From the NCBI GenBank assembly GCA_020726505.1, contig JAHLEZ010000038.1, forward strand, positions 310,001 to 374,000: 64,000 bases of DNA. The letters are read 5' to 3'. This DNA is from Leptodontidium sp. MPI-SDFR-AT-0119 (lineage: Eukaryota; Ascomycota; Leotiomycetes; Helotiales; Leptodontidiaceae). The translations under genes were made by a program, and so were the position numbers. This document shows, in pieces, positions 31,669-42,120 of this stretch; the first letter of the stretch is position 1, and each line of letters begins with the position of its first letter. The notes beneath the pieces are model-generated. The model was given only the letters and a program-made list of their open reading frames with translations. It was not told where the DNA came from and made no database searches.

Positions 31669-33816
31669 CTAATAAATTCTAACTCTCCTGGGGCTCAACG
31701 CCCCTTGTGGCCATCTGAATCTCAACTGACTAGTGTCGATCCCCAACAACTCACAACTCTCGCTCCCAAACGTGAATCTTCCAACACGCAAATACGCTTC
31801 CTCCCCTTCCCTCGAAGCAGGACAAAGCAGCAGTCCGTAGACCCAGCCCCGTGCGAAAGTAATAGGCAAATACGAAATCGTGACTAAATCAACTGATGAA
31901 TCTACCTCAAGTGTAACCTCTTCCCTATCCGTCTTTGGGAAGTCCAACGTGGTGGAAATCGTACTCAACGGCGTAGCTCTCACCAAAACCCCCATTAGAT
32001 CAATGTACCCCCCGGTGACCTGCCCAAAAGGATTGCCAACCGGGAAAGTAGTAACACTCACATCAACAACCTCTACCAAATCCACCGAAATATCATCACT
32101 CCGTGGCTTCTGAACCCCAAACACCGGCTTTCCGCTCTCCAACAAAGGCGCAAGTTGGTACCTCACCCTCCCATCCATACTCCCCCATGACCAACTCGGG
32201 GCTCTATAACCGCTAACTCTTCTCGCAAACCTCAACTCTCTCCCCTCCTCCGCAAACTTGCGCACCTCAAACTTCGACCCATCCACCCACCAAAGCAACG
32301 AGTACGGCATCTCACTCCTCCACAGACCAGCCACATACTCGCCCCCGAACTTCTCCTCATAAGCTTTCGCCACGCCCGCCAACGCAATGAACTTATCCTC
32401 TCCCTTCGTCAACCCGCCTTTCGTGTACGACTCAATAATATCATGCCAATGCGACGTAGGCCGCATGATCATCAACCTCGGCGCCTCCGCCTCGGTCATC
32501 CCCCGGAAAAGATCAGATATAACGGGCGAGACGAGGTCCGTGACGGAGGGCATAGTGATGAACGGGTGGGCTTCACAGGATTTGAGGCTTCGACATTCCC
32601 AGAAGAGCTGCTCGGCTTCGAAATGAAGGACTCGTGGGCTCAAGGCCAGTTCCTGGAAACACCACGCCCGGGAAGCGAGAGGTGAGCGCGAGAGCGACAT
32701 GCGGTAGAAGTCGTGGTGGTTTATTAGGTAGCGCGTGTTGCCTGATTTGGGAGGGGAGGAGAGGAAGGAGAGTGCGCTGTCGGAGGGGGCGACTTGCCAG
32801 TTCATTGTTATTACTTCGGCGAGTGTTAAGGAGGGGGTGCGTTGATGCAGGAAGGGTGTGTCCGAGTTGGGCGCGTTGGAGGCTGCGAGGGTGAGGATAG
32901 AAGAGGCGTAGATGGAGTGCATGGTCATGCTTTCTTTTAGCCAGTCTGAGGGCGAATCTTGGATTATGCAGAGGGAGTCGACCCAGATGTAGCGGTGCCC
33001 TAGACTGCGCGTTACGTGGAAGGCGTTCTTGTATTTAATGGGTACATCAGAGTCTGACATCCCAGTGGTGAAGGAAGAGAGGTTGTCTTCCAGGAGACGA
33101 AGCGTTTGGGTTGTTCCCCAGCAGTGACTAAGTGTTAGGTAGGGAACTGGCTCAGAGGGAGAGGTGATGTGGAGGCGCCATTGGGAGGTGTTGCCGTTGA
33201 AGGAGACATCGATCAGCCTTGTTGGGACGAAGTCTGTTGCTGGAAAGTTTGGGGTGCAGACATTGTGAGTTTGCAGGCAATTTTGAAGCCACGATCTGGC
33301 GAGGTCAATGCCAGCGTTCGGGAGGTTACCGAGGGGTCTGATATCTGCCGGTGTGAAGACGTTCCTCTGCATGAGCTGGAGGAAACCTGAGGCTTGGACT
33401 TTCTCTACTGTGTGTGAGCGGAGTTCTTCTTAAACATGAAAGGCCCAACCTTGAACCACAAAAAGTTCATAAGTCGATGAAGGAGCATTCTCTACGAATA
33501 CACTCTTCGTAACAGTGTGGATCCGAACGAAGAGACTCCATCTTCCATTTATAGCATAGTGGGGGTAGATCAAAGTGTAAGAGGACTTTCCCGGCTGCAC
33601 TTGACTGTATTTCCCATTCAAAAGAGCCGTCTTGTGCTCGTGGAAGAAAATCCTGCAGATGTAGCATCCGAAGTCGACAGCATGGCGTAGGCTGGCTGGA
33701 TCGGGATGGTGTTCGATGGGAGTTGCGCCCCAGGTGTCCTTGCTGACGGTAAGAGGCGAAGGTCTTCTCTGAGAAGTTTGGACATGTAATGTCTTGACGC
33801 AGACGTCACAAAGCAT
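31669..33816 (-). CDS. HET-domain protein (698 aa)
   Basis: Exons 33,816-33,450 and 33,398-31,669 (51-base intron GTTGGG...GAAAG; split codon gives Val). The N-terminus has paired cysteines (MLCDVCVKTL, GCYICRIFF). The HET domain begins near residue 209 (YLTLSHCWG), continues through FHVTRSLGHRYIWVDSLCIIQ and SMTMHSIYASSILTLAASNA, and is followed by the usual C-terminal region (SRAWCFQELALSPRVLHF, YRAPSWSWGSMDG). HET proteins trigger regulated cell death in vegetative incompatibility; this one has no NTPase or repeat sensor attached. The gene lies wholly between the inverted ends at 31,284 and 34,117. Confidence 0.85.
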
Positions 33817-34139
33817 ACTGGAAATTATAGAGCGCTTACCCCGTGTCCAAAGTAGAGTTTTTGAAAGTATTCTGGTCTATTGAGAAATTCTGCAGCTGAG
33901 GATTGAGGTGAAAATTGCATCCATTGCGGCTGAAATGCAGGACTCAGTTCCATCACGTGAGAGGCTAGAGTAACGTCCATCCATGCGTAACGAGAAACCA
34001 CCCGTGCCGAGAATTTTTTTTGGGTCGTTGCAGCTTCAGCCAAAAATGGCGGTGGTGGTCCGTGCTCACATTATTTTTAGGCGAGACAACGCGAAGCCGA
34101 TTTTGCAAGCGACTGTAGCAGGTCGCTTATCCTTAAGTT

Positions 34140-34854
34140 ATATACTTAAAACTGAGTTCGCACAAAAGGCCGCCACCATATCCGGCACTTGTTTCGCTTG
34201 TTTTGAGGGCGTATGCTTATTATAAACGATGCGGAGAATATCCTTATATACAAACTTAAATTTAAGTATTTGCAAAATTTAAAAGAGAGTAAGGGTACGG
34301 TCTTCTTGATTTTAAGTATACGCAAATTTAAGTATATACCTTCGAAACAAGCGAAGCAAAAGCTAAGAAAAAGGTACAAGTATAATCTTCCTAGTTTTAA
34401 GCATACGTAAAGGACATGTACTTATATTTTTGTATGCTTAAATCAAGTTTGTAAATAAGGATGTTCTTAGCGTTATATATTAAAGATAATATATGCTTAT
34501 ATTTCTTAGAAAGTTGACTCACTTTATCCGCTACCTTTAAATAGCCCTTACTTTAATGTCTACAATAGTTTCCGTTAAGACCGACTTCGCCCTCTTTCCT
34601 TCGAAGAGAACCTTTTCGAGATTTAATTTTAAGTATACGCTGATTTGCATATACCCTCAAGATAAACAATAGTAGTAGGATCCTTCCGTATAAGCTTAAT
34701 TTTAAGCATACGAAAATTAAGCATATGCCTTTATAATACCAGCCCTAAACAATCCTTTATTCAAAGATTAAGTATACGCAAATTTAAATATATGCCTTTT
34801 TAATAATAACACCAAGAAATTCCTTATTCACGAAACTAAGTATATGCCTTTTAA
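34140..34854. repeat. Mixed-orientation array with core element
   Basis: Forward units (34,140-34,250), reverse units (34,260-34,390) and forward units (34,390-34,490) are followed by a core copy at 34,500-34,620 and reverse units to 34,850. The core (TTAGAAAGTTGACTCACTTT, ATGTCTACAATAG, GACCGACTTCGCC) is shared with 58,515, and in reverse orientation with 55,095 and 59,137. Confidence 0.65.
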
Positions 34855-34900
34855 TACAGTCGCTAACGAAATCGGCTTCCCCTTAAACTTGCCGTGAAAG
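34855..34900 (+). mobile_element. Left-type TIR end of the TACAGTCGC family
   Basis: TACAGTCGCTAACGAAATCG followed by GCTTCCCC, the same inward sequence as the ends at 38,336 and 63,251. It marks the 3' border side of the HET-ankyrin gene. The most plausible partners are right-type ends at 49,070 or 49,438, which would make a nested element of about 14 kb, but the pairing is not proven. Confidence 0.55.
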
Positions 34901-35456
34901 TTTCAGCCCTGCTCGCTAAACAGGGATAACGTTACTAATAAGCACCTTACCAGAAGAGACTAACCGCTACACATTGTGAAGGCCCGGATACTTAGGATTC
35001 AGGGGGAGACGCTAAGCAAATAGGTCGAAGCCTTGAAAGAAGTAGAATGCCTATATACGAGGATCTAAAGCTAAGGAGGGAAGGAGAGAGAGAGAGGGAG
35101 TATATATACAGGAAATTTGGTCATGTGACGCAACCCGTGACTCATTCTTTTCTGTTGATAAGCTGGCCAGGCACCGGCCCAGCGCCGTAACACACAACAT
35201 TATTAAATGGCTTTTACGATAACCCCTTCTGAAGCTATAGTGCTCTTTACTATATCCGCGCGCTCTCCCGCTATTTTCTTAGTTCTATTATCAGTACATT
35301 TTAGCTTATAGGCATAGTATAATTACTGCTTTATAGTAAGTCTATTAGAACTAAGTGACTAAAAGAGTAAAAGTGAAGCTTCTAGAATATTCTAGCCTAT
35401 ATAATCCAGCGTCTTAGAAATCACTTAACTAGTATATAAAGTTCACCTCCCCCAAG
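34901..35456. other. Subterminal non-coding region left of the hAT-like MITE
   Basis: Contains GTTCACCTCCCCCAAG just before the MITE. The uninterrupted equivalent is found, inverted, at about 44,985-45,025, so this belongs to the TIR-element subterminal region. No ORF is supported. Confidence 0.45.
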
Positions 35457-36129
35457 CAGTGTGTCAAAGAATTATTCAAATTAATTAATTAATATTCTAT
35501 TCTAATCAATTAAAATTGAATGAGATAGATTAATGACTCCCAGACTTGAATAGAATAATGTTCAATTATTCAAGAACATGTGACTTAATTCAAGGTAAAT
35601 ATTTAAAATACAAATTAAATCTTCTCTATTATATAAAAACGATTATCTTTAAGAGTGTAACTTTTAATTCATTCATTATATTCTTTTCCTTTTTTTATAA
35701 TTGCTATTGATTTATTAAAGTGTTTATTAAATAATAAAAAGTCGATTCTAGAGAGAGATTTGATTGTCTTTATAAATAATAAACTATTTTTAATGGATTC
35801 TTAAGCCTTTTAATTACCAATTCTTAGTCCTTGTACCTTAAAGTATTAAAATTAAAATTTATTAATTGCTAATATTCTATTTCTAAGACTTATTAATTAA
35901 TATTGAATTAAAAGTAATGTATTAATTCTAGGAGGTTCCTTATCGCTAGCTCGCTTGATAAGCAAGAGAGCGGGATCTATACTGAAAGGGGATAAGCGAT
36001 GCCTAAAACGGGTATAGATCCCGTGAACCTTAACTTTAATTAAGCGAAACTACTAAAGGCTGTATTAGTCAGCATATTATACAAATTAATTAATTATATT
36101 CAAATCAAATCAAATCATTTGACACACTG
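35457..36129. mobile_element. hAT-type MITE (673 bp) with 8-bp target duplication
   Basis: Perfect 12-base inverted ends CAGTGTGTCAAA / TTTGACACACTG are flanked by CCCCCAAG (35,449-35,456) and CCCCCAGG (36,130-36,137), an 8-base duplication with one mismatch. CAGTG-type ends plus an 8-bp duplication are diagnostic of the hAT superfamily. The empty site is visible, inverted, near 45,000-45,020. The interior is very AT-rich and non-coding, with a 12-base stem (CGGGATCTATAC at 35,971 pairing with GTATAGATCCCG at 36,012). Confidence 0.8.
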
Positions 36130-36184
36130 CCCCCAGGCCCCTCTCTATCAAAGTTATAAATTATATATAATATGAAATAATGGA

Positions 36185-38056
36185 TTAGTTAACATGCTCG
36201 TGTAATAGCTTAATAATAGCCTCGCGCCCCGTCTTAGCAGCCCACGACAGCGGTGTCCGACTAAAGTTATCCTTCGAGTCAACCTCGACCTTGCTAGTCT
36301 CGAGCAGCAGCTTGATAATAGCCTCGTACCCGATCCTAGCAGCCCACGACAGCGGTGTCCGACTATATTGATTATCCTTCAAGTCCGGATCGATACCATC
36401 TTTTGCAAGCAGTAGATTTACTACATCATTGTACCCGTTCCCTGCAGCCCACGATAGCGGAGTCAGACCATATTGACTTTTCAACATAGACTGTTCTTCT
36501 CCAAATGCTATCTCATAGCCCTTAATCGCTTCTCGAAGCCTCTTTTCTGCTTTTTCATACTCTTCCAGATCTCCTAATATTAATGCAACGTTCCATGTTC
36601 TAGTCGCTTGGTCGAAAGACATCCAATTCTTTGATTCTTCTCGACCTTGCGACTCTTCTCGGGGTTGCCCCAAGTCCCAGTCAAGCAGGAAGTCACGCGG
36701 AAAGTGTTTTATCGATTTGGAAAGTTCTAGCTGTTTAGGACTTCTGCTCTCCTTTAGAGGAGTAACTGCAATCACAATAATAGCAAAGTAATCCTTGTAC
36801 AGCCTGATAATCGTAGGCTTTGAAGCTCCTTGTAAATGGCAGACGATGTCACGCTCTTGGATGGATTTCGCCGACGCTCGAAGAGTCCATTCTATCTCGT
36901 CGCCTAAGCACCAAGCTGCGTGTTTGGATGTGAATGTAATATTCACATCCTGTCTGCCATCACTCCTTACCGAGGACACCTGGCCAAGGATGTAGCCCTT
37001 GCTCTTGATCGGCTCTCTCTGGCTATCGTCGTCAGAATCATCGGGAATCTCCACGGATACATCTTTACCGAGAACGAAGTTGATAAGTTTCCGAAACAGG
37101 TCTTTCCAAGAAACCTCGTAATCAGGTCGCAAACCAACTCCACCGGGATCATCAGAGCTCATACCAAGTAAAGCATACACTTTATCGCGGACATCGGTAG
37201 CTTTACGGGTATGGAACATGTCTATCAGTTCGACTAAACAACGTATGTTTAAGGAGAACCTCTCCGGCAAATTTGACGTATGTTTGGATCGGAGACCAGC
37301 GCGCTCTATCAGGTAAACTACCGAAGGGATAGTTTGCAAATTCGGAGAAGCTGTATGAGAGAGGCGTAATGACTTAAGTCCTAAGCAGAACGCGTATCCG
37401 TCAATCTGCGTAGACCCACACATCATCACGACATGTCGAGCTGCAGCAACCTCCTGAAGTACCTAGATTAACTAGATTAGCGTCTTGTGGTAACTATTGT
37501 TAAGTGTTTATTCCCTTACCCAAATGCGTTGGAACCATTGCTGTTCAAGCAGTTTGAGAATTGCTTGCTTGTTCATTTTTTTCTTCGAGTCCTCCGTAGA
37601 TTCTTCATCGGCAGCAAGTCGTATATCCTCTAGAGCTCCCTTTATTTCTTCTGTTTCATCTCCAAGCCAAACAATAACACGATGTGCGTTGCTATAGATC
37701 TTCGCCATAATCTGAACTTGTTGACCCTGCTCCACTGGGCTCCTTTGGTTAATGCAAATAGAATCTACCCATATGATTCGAACAAAAGAGTGATCTCGAA
37801 GCCGTGATAGTGCAGCGTGCAGGTTTGCCCCGACAGAAAACTTAATTTTGTCTACGCAGATAGGTAGAGGGTTGTCTGGTTTGCCCCATACGTAGGATAA
37901 AGCCTCGTACAAATGAGTTCCTGGACCTAATTTCTGTAGGGAATAGTTGCGAAGCTCGCATTGCAAGGGCGCATCCTTGTCTTTATTTGGCAATAGATGA
38001 AGCAGGCGAATATTGTCGTCCTCAAGCGGAAGCAAAGAATATTCGTAGGAAGACAT
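36185..38056 (-). CDS. HET-domain protein with C-terminal ankyrin repeats (604 aa)
   Basis: Exons 38,056-37,520 and 37,462-36,185 (57-base intron GTAAGG...TCTAG). HET domain at about residues 45-190: YEALSYVWG, LHAALSRLRDHSFVRIIWVDSICINQ, RVIVWLG and, across the intron, RIWVLQEVAAAR. After a middle region with VYALLGMSSDD there is a linker, then three ankyrin repeats near the C-terminus (LTPLSWAAGNGYNDVVNLLL, then two repeats with RTPLSWAA). Combines a cell-death HET domain with a short repeat sensor. The downstream flank contains the hAT MITE and the TIR end at 34,855; the upstream flank is ~280 bases from the TIR at 38,336. The frame is intact. Confidence 0.88.
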
Positions 38057-38734
38057 AGCGCAAGATATCGCACACTAAATATTGAAGCCGTTTGCGTTAG
38101 ATTGTTCTGATGAATGACTGGCGGAATGTCCTCAAAGGCAGGGTGGATTGCAGAGCTGGGGAACGGTGGGAAGGAGATGTGAGGAAAGCGCAGCGAGGGC
38201 AGTAGGAAACCGCGCTGGATTATGTTCGCAGCTTGGAGGGGAGGGTTTCGGTGCTAGCGGCCGCGCCACTGGGATCGCAATTGCTTCTGGTAGGGCTGAC
38301 AAGCGGCAATGCTCCGTTTCCTGATGCAGAAGCACTACAGTCGCTTACAAAATCGGCTTCCTCCTCCGCACTTGCGAGAAGATTCGGGGCCCCACCTAAA
38401 TTACAGGGCTAAGCGACGTGTCATGTGACCAGAAAGCGCCGAGCAGCTCACAACGTCGACAGAATGAACTGGAACCTTCTATAATGTCGTGGAAGATTAT
38501 AAGCTTAGTGTATAGAAGTCGCTTTCCCCAGATCCATCTCTATCAAAGGTAGAAAAAATATAAGAGAAGAATAATTCGAACACACAGAAACAGTCTCTAA
38601 AAAAGTCTTTCTGTTGTGATACTACTATAAGTAAAAGAAAAGGAGTCTTTCCCACATTACAGTACTTACAATGTAAATGAATTATAGTAAGTTAAAATGA
38701 TTGTGAGCAAGCGGCGCTATAATTACTATTACAT

Positions 38735-41700
38735 TTATTTTGCCGCTTCAAGACTATCAAGCATAATAGAGTAATGTTCTACACAAGCCTTCGTAGTTGG
38801 ATGTTCGGGACCTAACGATAACTTATAGCCAGTACATGCTCTTTGATAAAGTAGCGATGCCTCCTCATACTCGTGTCTATTCTGAAGAAGATAGGCAAGA
38901 CAGTAAACACTCGTGAGCGTGGAGGGGTGCGTCTTGCCGAGCACCTCTTCCGAGATCTCGAGCGTCTGGCGGTTCATGGCCTCGGCATCCACGTACTTGC
39001 CCTGGCTACCCAGCACTCCGGCGAGGTTACTCATGGTCGTGAGCGTGTCTGGGTGCGTCTTGCCGAGCACCTCTTCCTTGATCTCGAGCGCCTGGCGGTT
39101 CATGGCCTCTGCGTCGGTGTACTTGCCCTGCCTGGCGAGCACATGAGCGAGGTTACTCATAGTCGTGAGCGTGGAAGGGTGCGTCTTGCCGAGCACCTCT
39201 TCTAAGATCTCGAGCGTCTGGCGGTTCATGACCTCGGCGTCCACATACTTGCCCTGGCTAGAGAGCACTTGAGCGAGGTTACCCATGGTCGTGAGCGTGG
39301 AAGGGTGCGTCTTGCCGAGCACCTCTTCCTTGATCTCGAGCGTCTGGCGGTTCATGACCTCGGCGTCCGCATACTTGCCCTGGCTAGAGAGCACTTGAGC
39401 GAGGTTACCCATGGTCGTGAGCGTGGAAGGGTGCGTCTTGCCGAGCACCTCTTCCGAGATCTCGAGCGCCTGGCGGTTCATGGCCTCTGCGTCGGTGTAC
39501 TTGCCCTGGTAAGAGAGCACCAAGGCAAGCATCTCGACACTGTCATAAATCCTCATATCATCATTCGGGAGAATATCTTTGCGAATAGTCAGAGACTTTT
39601 GACTTCCTGCTCTCGCTATTTCGTAACGACCCTGCATCCAGTTGTACCAAGCCATATTGTGGAAGAGGGATGCACGGTCAAGCATAGACTGGCTTGACTC
39701 CAATCCATACGTCAGCACTTGAAGAGCATGTGGTGACAGAGCCCCACACGTCTTCCAGTTGCTGTAGCTTCCATCTGGAAACGCTTTTGATACGACTCTA
39801 ATAGCCTCACCCCACCATCTTTTGCTATCGCCATACTGCTCAACCCACTTCCGTGTTGCAAGTTGGACAAGCCGATGCATCCCAAAGCTTGTCCCGTCCT
39901 TCTCAGTAGTGATCAAAGAGAATTCCTCCAAAGGGCCTAGAGCGACTTCGAGATCGAGGGGATTGGGGGTACTGGACATTGAGGAGGAATTCGGGAATCC
40001 CTTGGCGATCTAGCATAGCCATCAGAGATAAAAGCTCAGCAGCGTGTGGCTTATTCTGCTTGATCAGATCGAACGAGATTTGCCAGGTCTGGATCACAGA
40101 GTTAGGGACGCTCGGATCCCGCCTTAGATCCCCAGAATCTTCGTCGAGAAGCCTGCTTTGACTTTCTTCGTCTTAACGATAGAGCATTAAGTACTTGGAA
40201 ACACTCATGCGAATAGCTTTCGCACTGATATATGCAGCGGCTTGAGAGATTGCTAGTGGGAGATAATCTAGCTCTTTGACAAGCTCGGCACGATCAAACG
40301 CCGTAGATAGACCTTCTGGAATTTTAGCGAGAAGTAATCGGTCCGCTTCTTCTACTGTCATCAAGTTGACCGGGATGACGCTTGTATACCCAGTGCCGAG
40401 CCAAGATGTAGCTCTTCGGTCTCGTGTAGTAATAAGCACTGATCCACTTATAGATTGTGGGATGTAACTCGACAATGGAAGATTCGGGCCACACCCTTTT
40501 GAAGATCCCTCTTGTGTCTTTTGGAAAACATCGATATCGTCAGCATTGTCGAGAATCATAAGCCAACGGCCGTAATCAGTATTGCTCAGCCATCTTGAGA
40601 CTAGACCCAACACGTTCGTTTTGGGATCATCGGCACCGGGCAGGTCAAGTGTAGCAGCGATAGATCTGTAAGCGCCTTCGAATCGCTCGGCAGTACTTGC
40701 ATACACCCAGAATACCCATAGATCAGGGTCCCTCTCTCTAAGCCGATACGAATATTCAATAGCGATTTGCGACTTGCTATAGCTTAATCAGATCGTGCGA
40801 TATAGAGAGTGGAATGGGTTTATACATACCCTACTCCACCTAAACCTGTGAGGACTGCCCGGTTGTGACAGTTGGGTTGAGAGAACTGGAGTTCTAGTGC
40901 TCTGAAAATATCTCGTCTTTCGATAAACTTCTTGTCTCTGAAAATTGGGACGGTCGATTCTGGGGATCGTTTTCCTGACGCGGGTACTGGAAAGATTTTT
41001 GATCAGTCTGGGTTTAATATAGACACTAATAAGGATAGATGCAGTAGTGCGCTTTCAAAATCAGCAGCTAGCTTACCATTTGTGCGATACCGTTCAGTCA
41101 CGATTGAACCTCCTCCTTCAACCATTCTTCGGATTTCTGGTAGCACACGCTCGAAGTTGACGTCATCCTCTCCGCTGAACTTATTAAGTCCAGAATGATC
41201 AGTATCAAGGGGTATCATCCGCCTTCCGAGCTGTGTAGCCGACTGTTGGCTGACAGTCTATAAGTCTGGTTAACAGAGAGAGGTAGAAAGGAAGGTTGAG
41301 ATTCACTTGAATCGTTAACGGCCCGTATACAGCGCTTTGGTTCTCATAAAAGCAAACAGAATCCCAATCGATATGGCAATCTGCAAAGTCTCTCGTAATA
41401 TCCAACAGAGGTTGGCTATCTTTCTGTAGTAATTCTAGCAAAGTACGATCAGATCGAAGGGCCTGAGCTATCCATGTCCCCCAGAGTGCTGCGTCACTTC
41501 CTTGGAAAGGGCCGCCGAGAAAGATGATACCTGCTACAGAAAGTCCCAAGTCGCGAAAATGTCGTGATGAGGCCGCAAGTACAAGTGCCTGTGATAATTA
41601 ATAAAGGTTACATATGCTCTCGGATTAGGGAGACGGTACTTGCTGGATGACAATGCATCCAAGACTGTGTCCTATGAGTACTATGGGCCTCTGACGTTCC

Positions 41701-42110
41701 TACCAGTAGGAGATGCTTCAGTAATAGGGCTGTTATATTCAAGATGTTGGCAGAATACTTACAGCTTCTTGCTGGCGGTGATGTAACAACTCATTCAATA
41801 ACAAGTTGGCGCACTCGCGTAGGCTTGTTTTCACCGTGCGATCCTTCCAGTCTGACTTGTAACTGTACGTGGCGATCCGTGCATCCTTGAACTTTGGCAC
41901 AAGCAAGTCTCGGATCCACATGACTTCTTTTGTGCCATCTTCCTGATCCTTGTCTAGTGTTTTCGTGCCTTTCCAAAACCGCGCCTTGTCCCTGAATCTC
42001 TTTGGTTTGTCAGCTTCCGAAGACACTTTCTTAACCCACGTGTAGAACTCGTGAGACCCGAGACCCTGGACCGCGATAATGCTGAGTGGGTTAGTGGGGT
42101 TCCGAGAGCA
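38735..42110 (-). pseudogene. Lipase-like / NB-ARC / TPR NLR, disrupted
   Basis: Order on the minus strand: an alpha/beta-hydrolase-like (SesB/DUF676-like) domain with WIRDLLVPKF, the nucleophile elbow GHSLGC (after the GTAAGT intron at 41,762) and LGGPFQGSD; an NB-ARC with Walker A GLGGVGKS and Walker B-like WLMILDNADD; GSVLITTRD and LPLAISQAAAY; then five 42-residue TPRs (GKYTDAEAMNRQALEISEEV, LGKTHPSTLTTMGNLA) plus a diverged one. Two lesions: an in-frame TAA at 40,173-40,175 (reading ...LMLYR, stop, DEESQSRLL in the same frame) and a frameshift near 39,980 (GIPEFLLN ends one frame, STPNPLDLEVALG resumes in another). The 5' end lacks a clear ATG: the frame starts in VQGLGSHEFYTW, where the usual motif is VHGLG, at the junction with the plus-strand gene. 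Confidence 0.75.
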
Positions 42111-42120
42111 TGTGGGGTTA

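Larger units (their letters stand above)
31284..34117. mobile_element. TIR-bounded element carrying a HET gene (2.83 kb)
   Basis: The ends are inverted repeats of about 92 bases: 31,284-31,375 and 34,026-34,117, with 6 differences in the first 88 positions. Both begin TA then CAGT[C/A]GCTTGCAAAATCGG and share a CCATTTTTGGCTGA box near the inner edge. The TA at each end would fit a TA target-site duplication as in Tc1/mariner-like elements. The interior is filled by one HET gene on the minus strand; no transposase is present. A shorter pair inside the left end (31,284-31,580) could instead be a 297-base MITE, and then only the right end would be unpaired. The better match of the outer pair favours the larger element. 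Confidence 0.6.

Noticed and set aside
38873..39697. Plus-strand ORFs opposite the TPR repeats
   Set aside because: Antisense shadows of the 126-base TPR units, with the same periodicity as the real gene.
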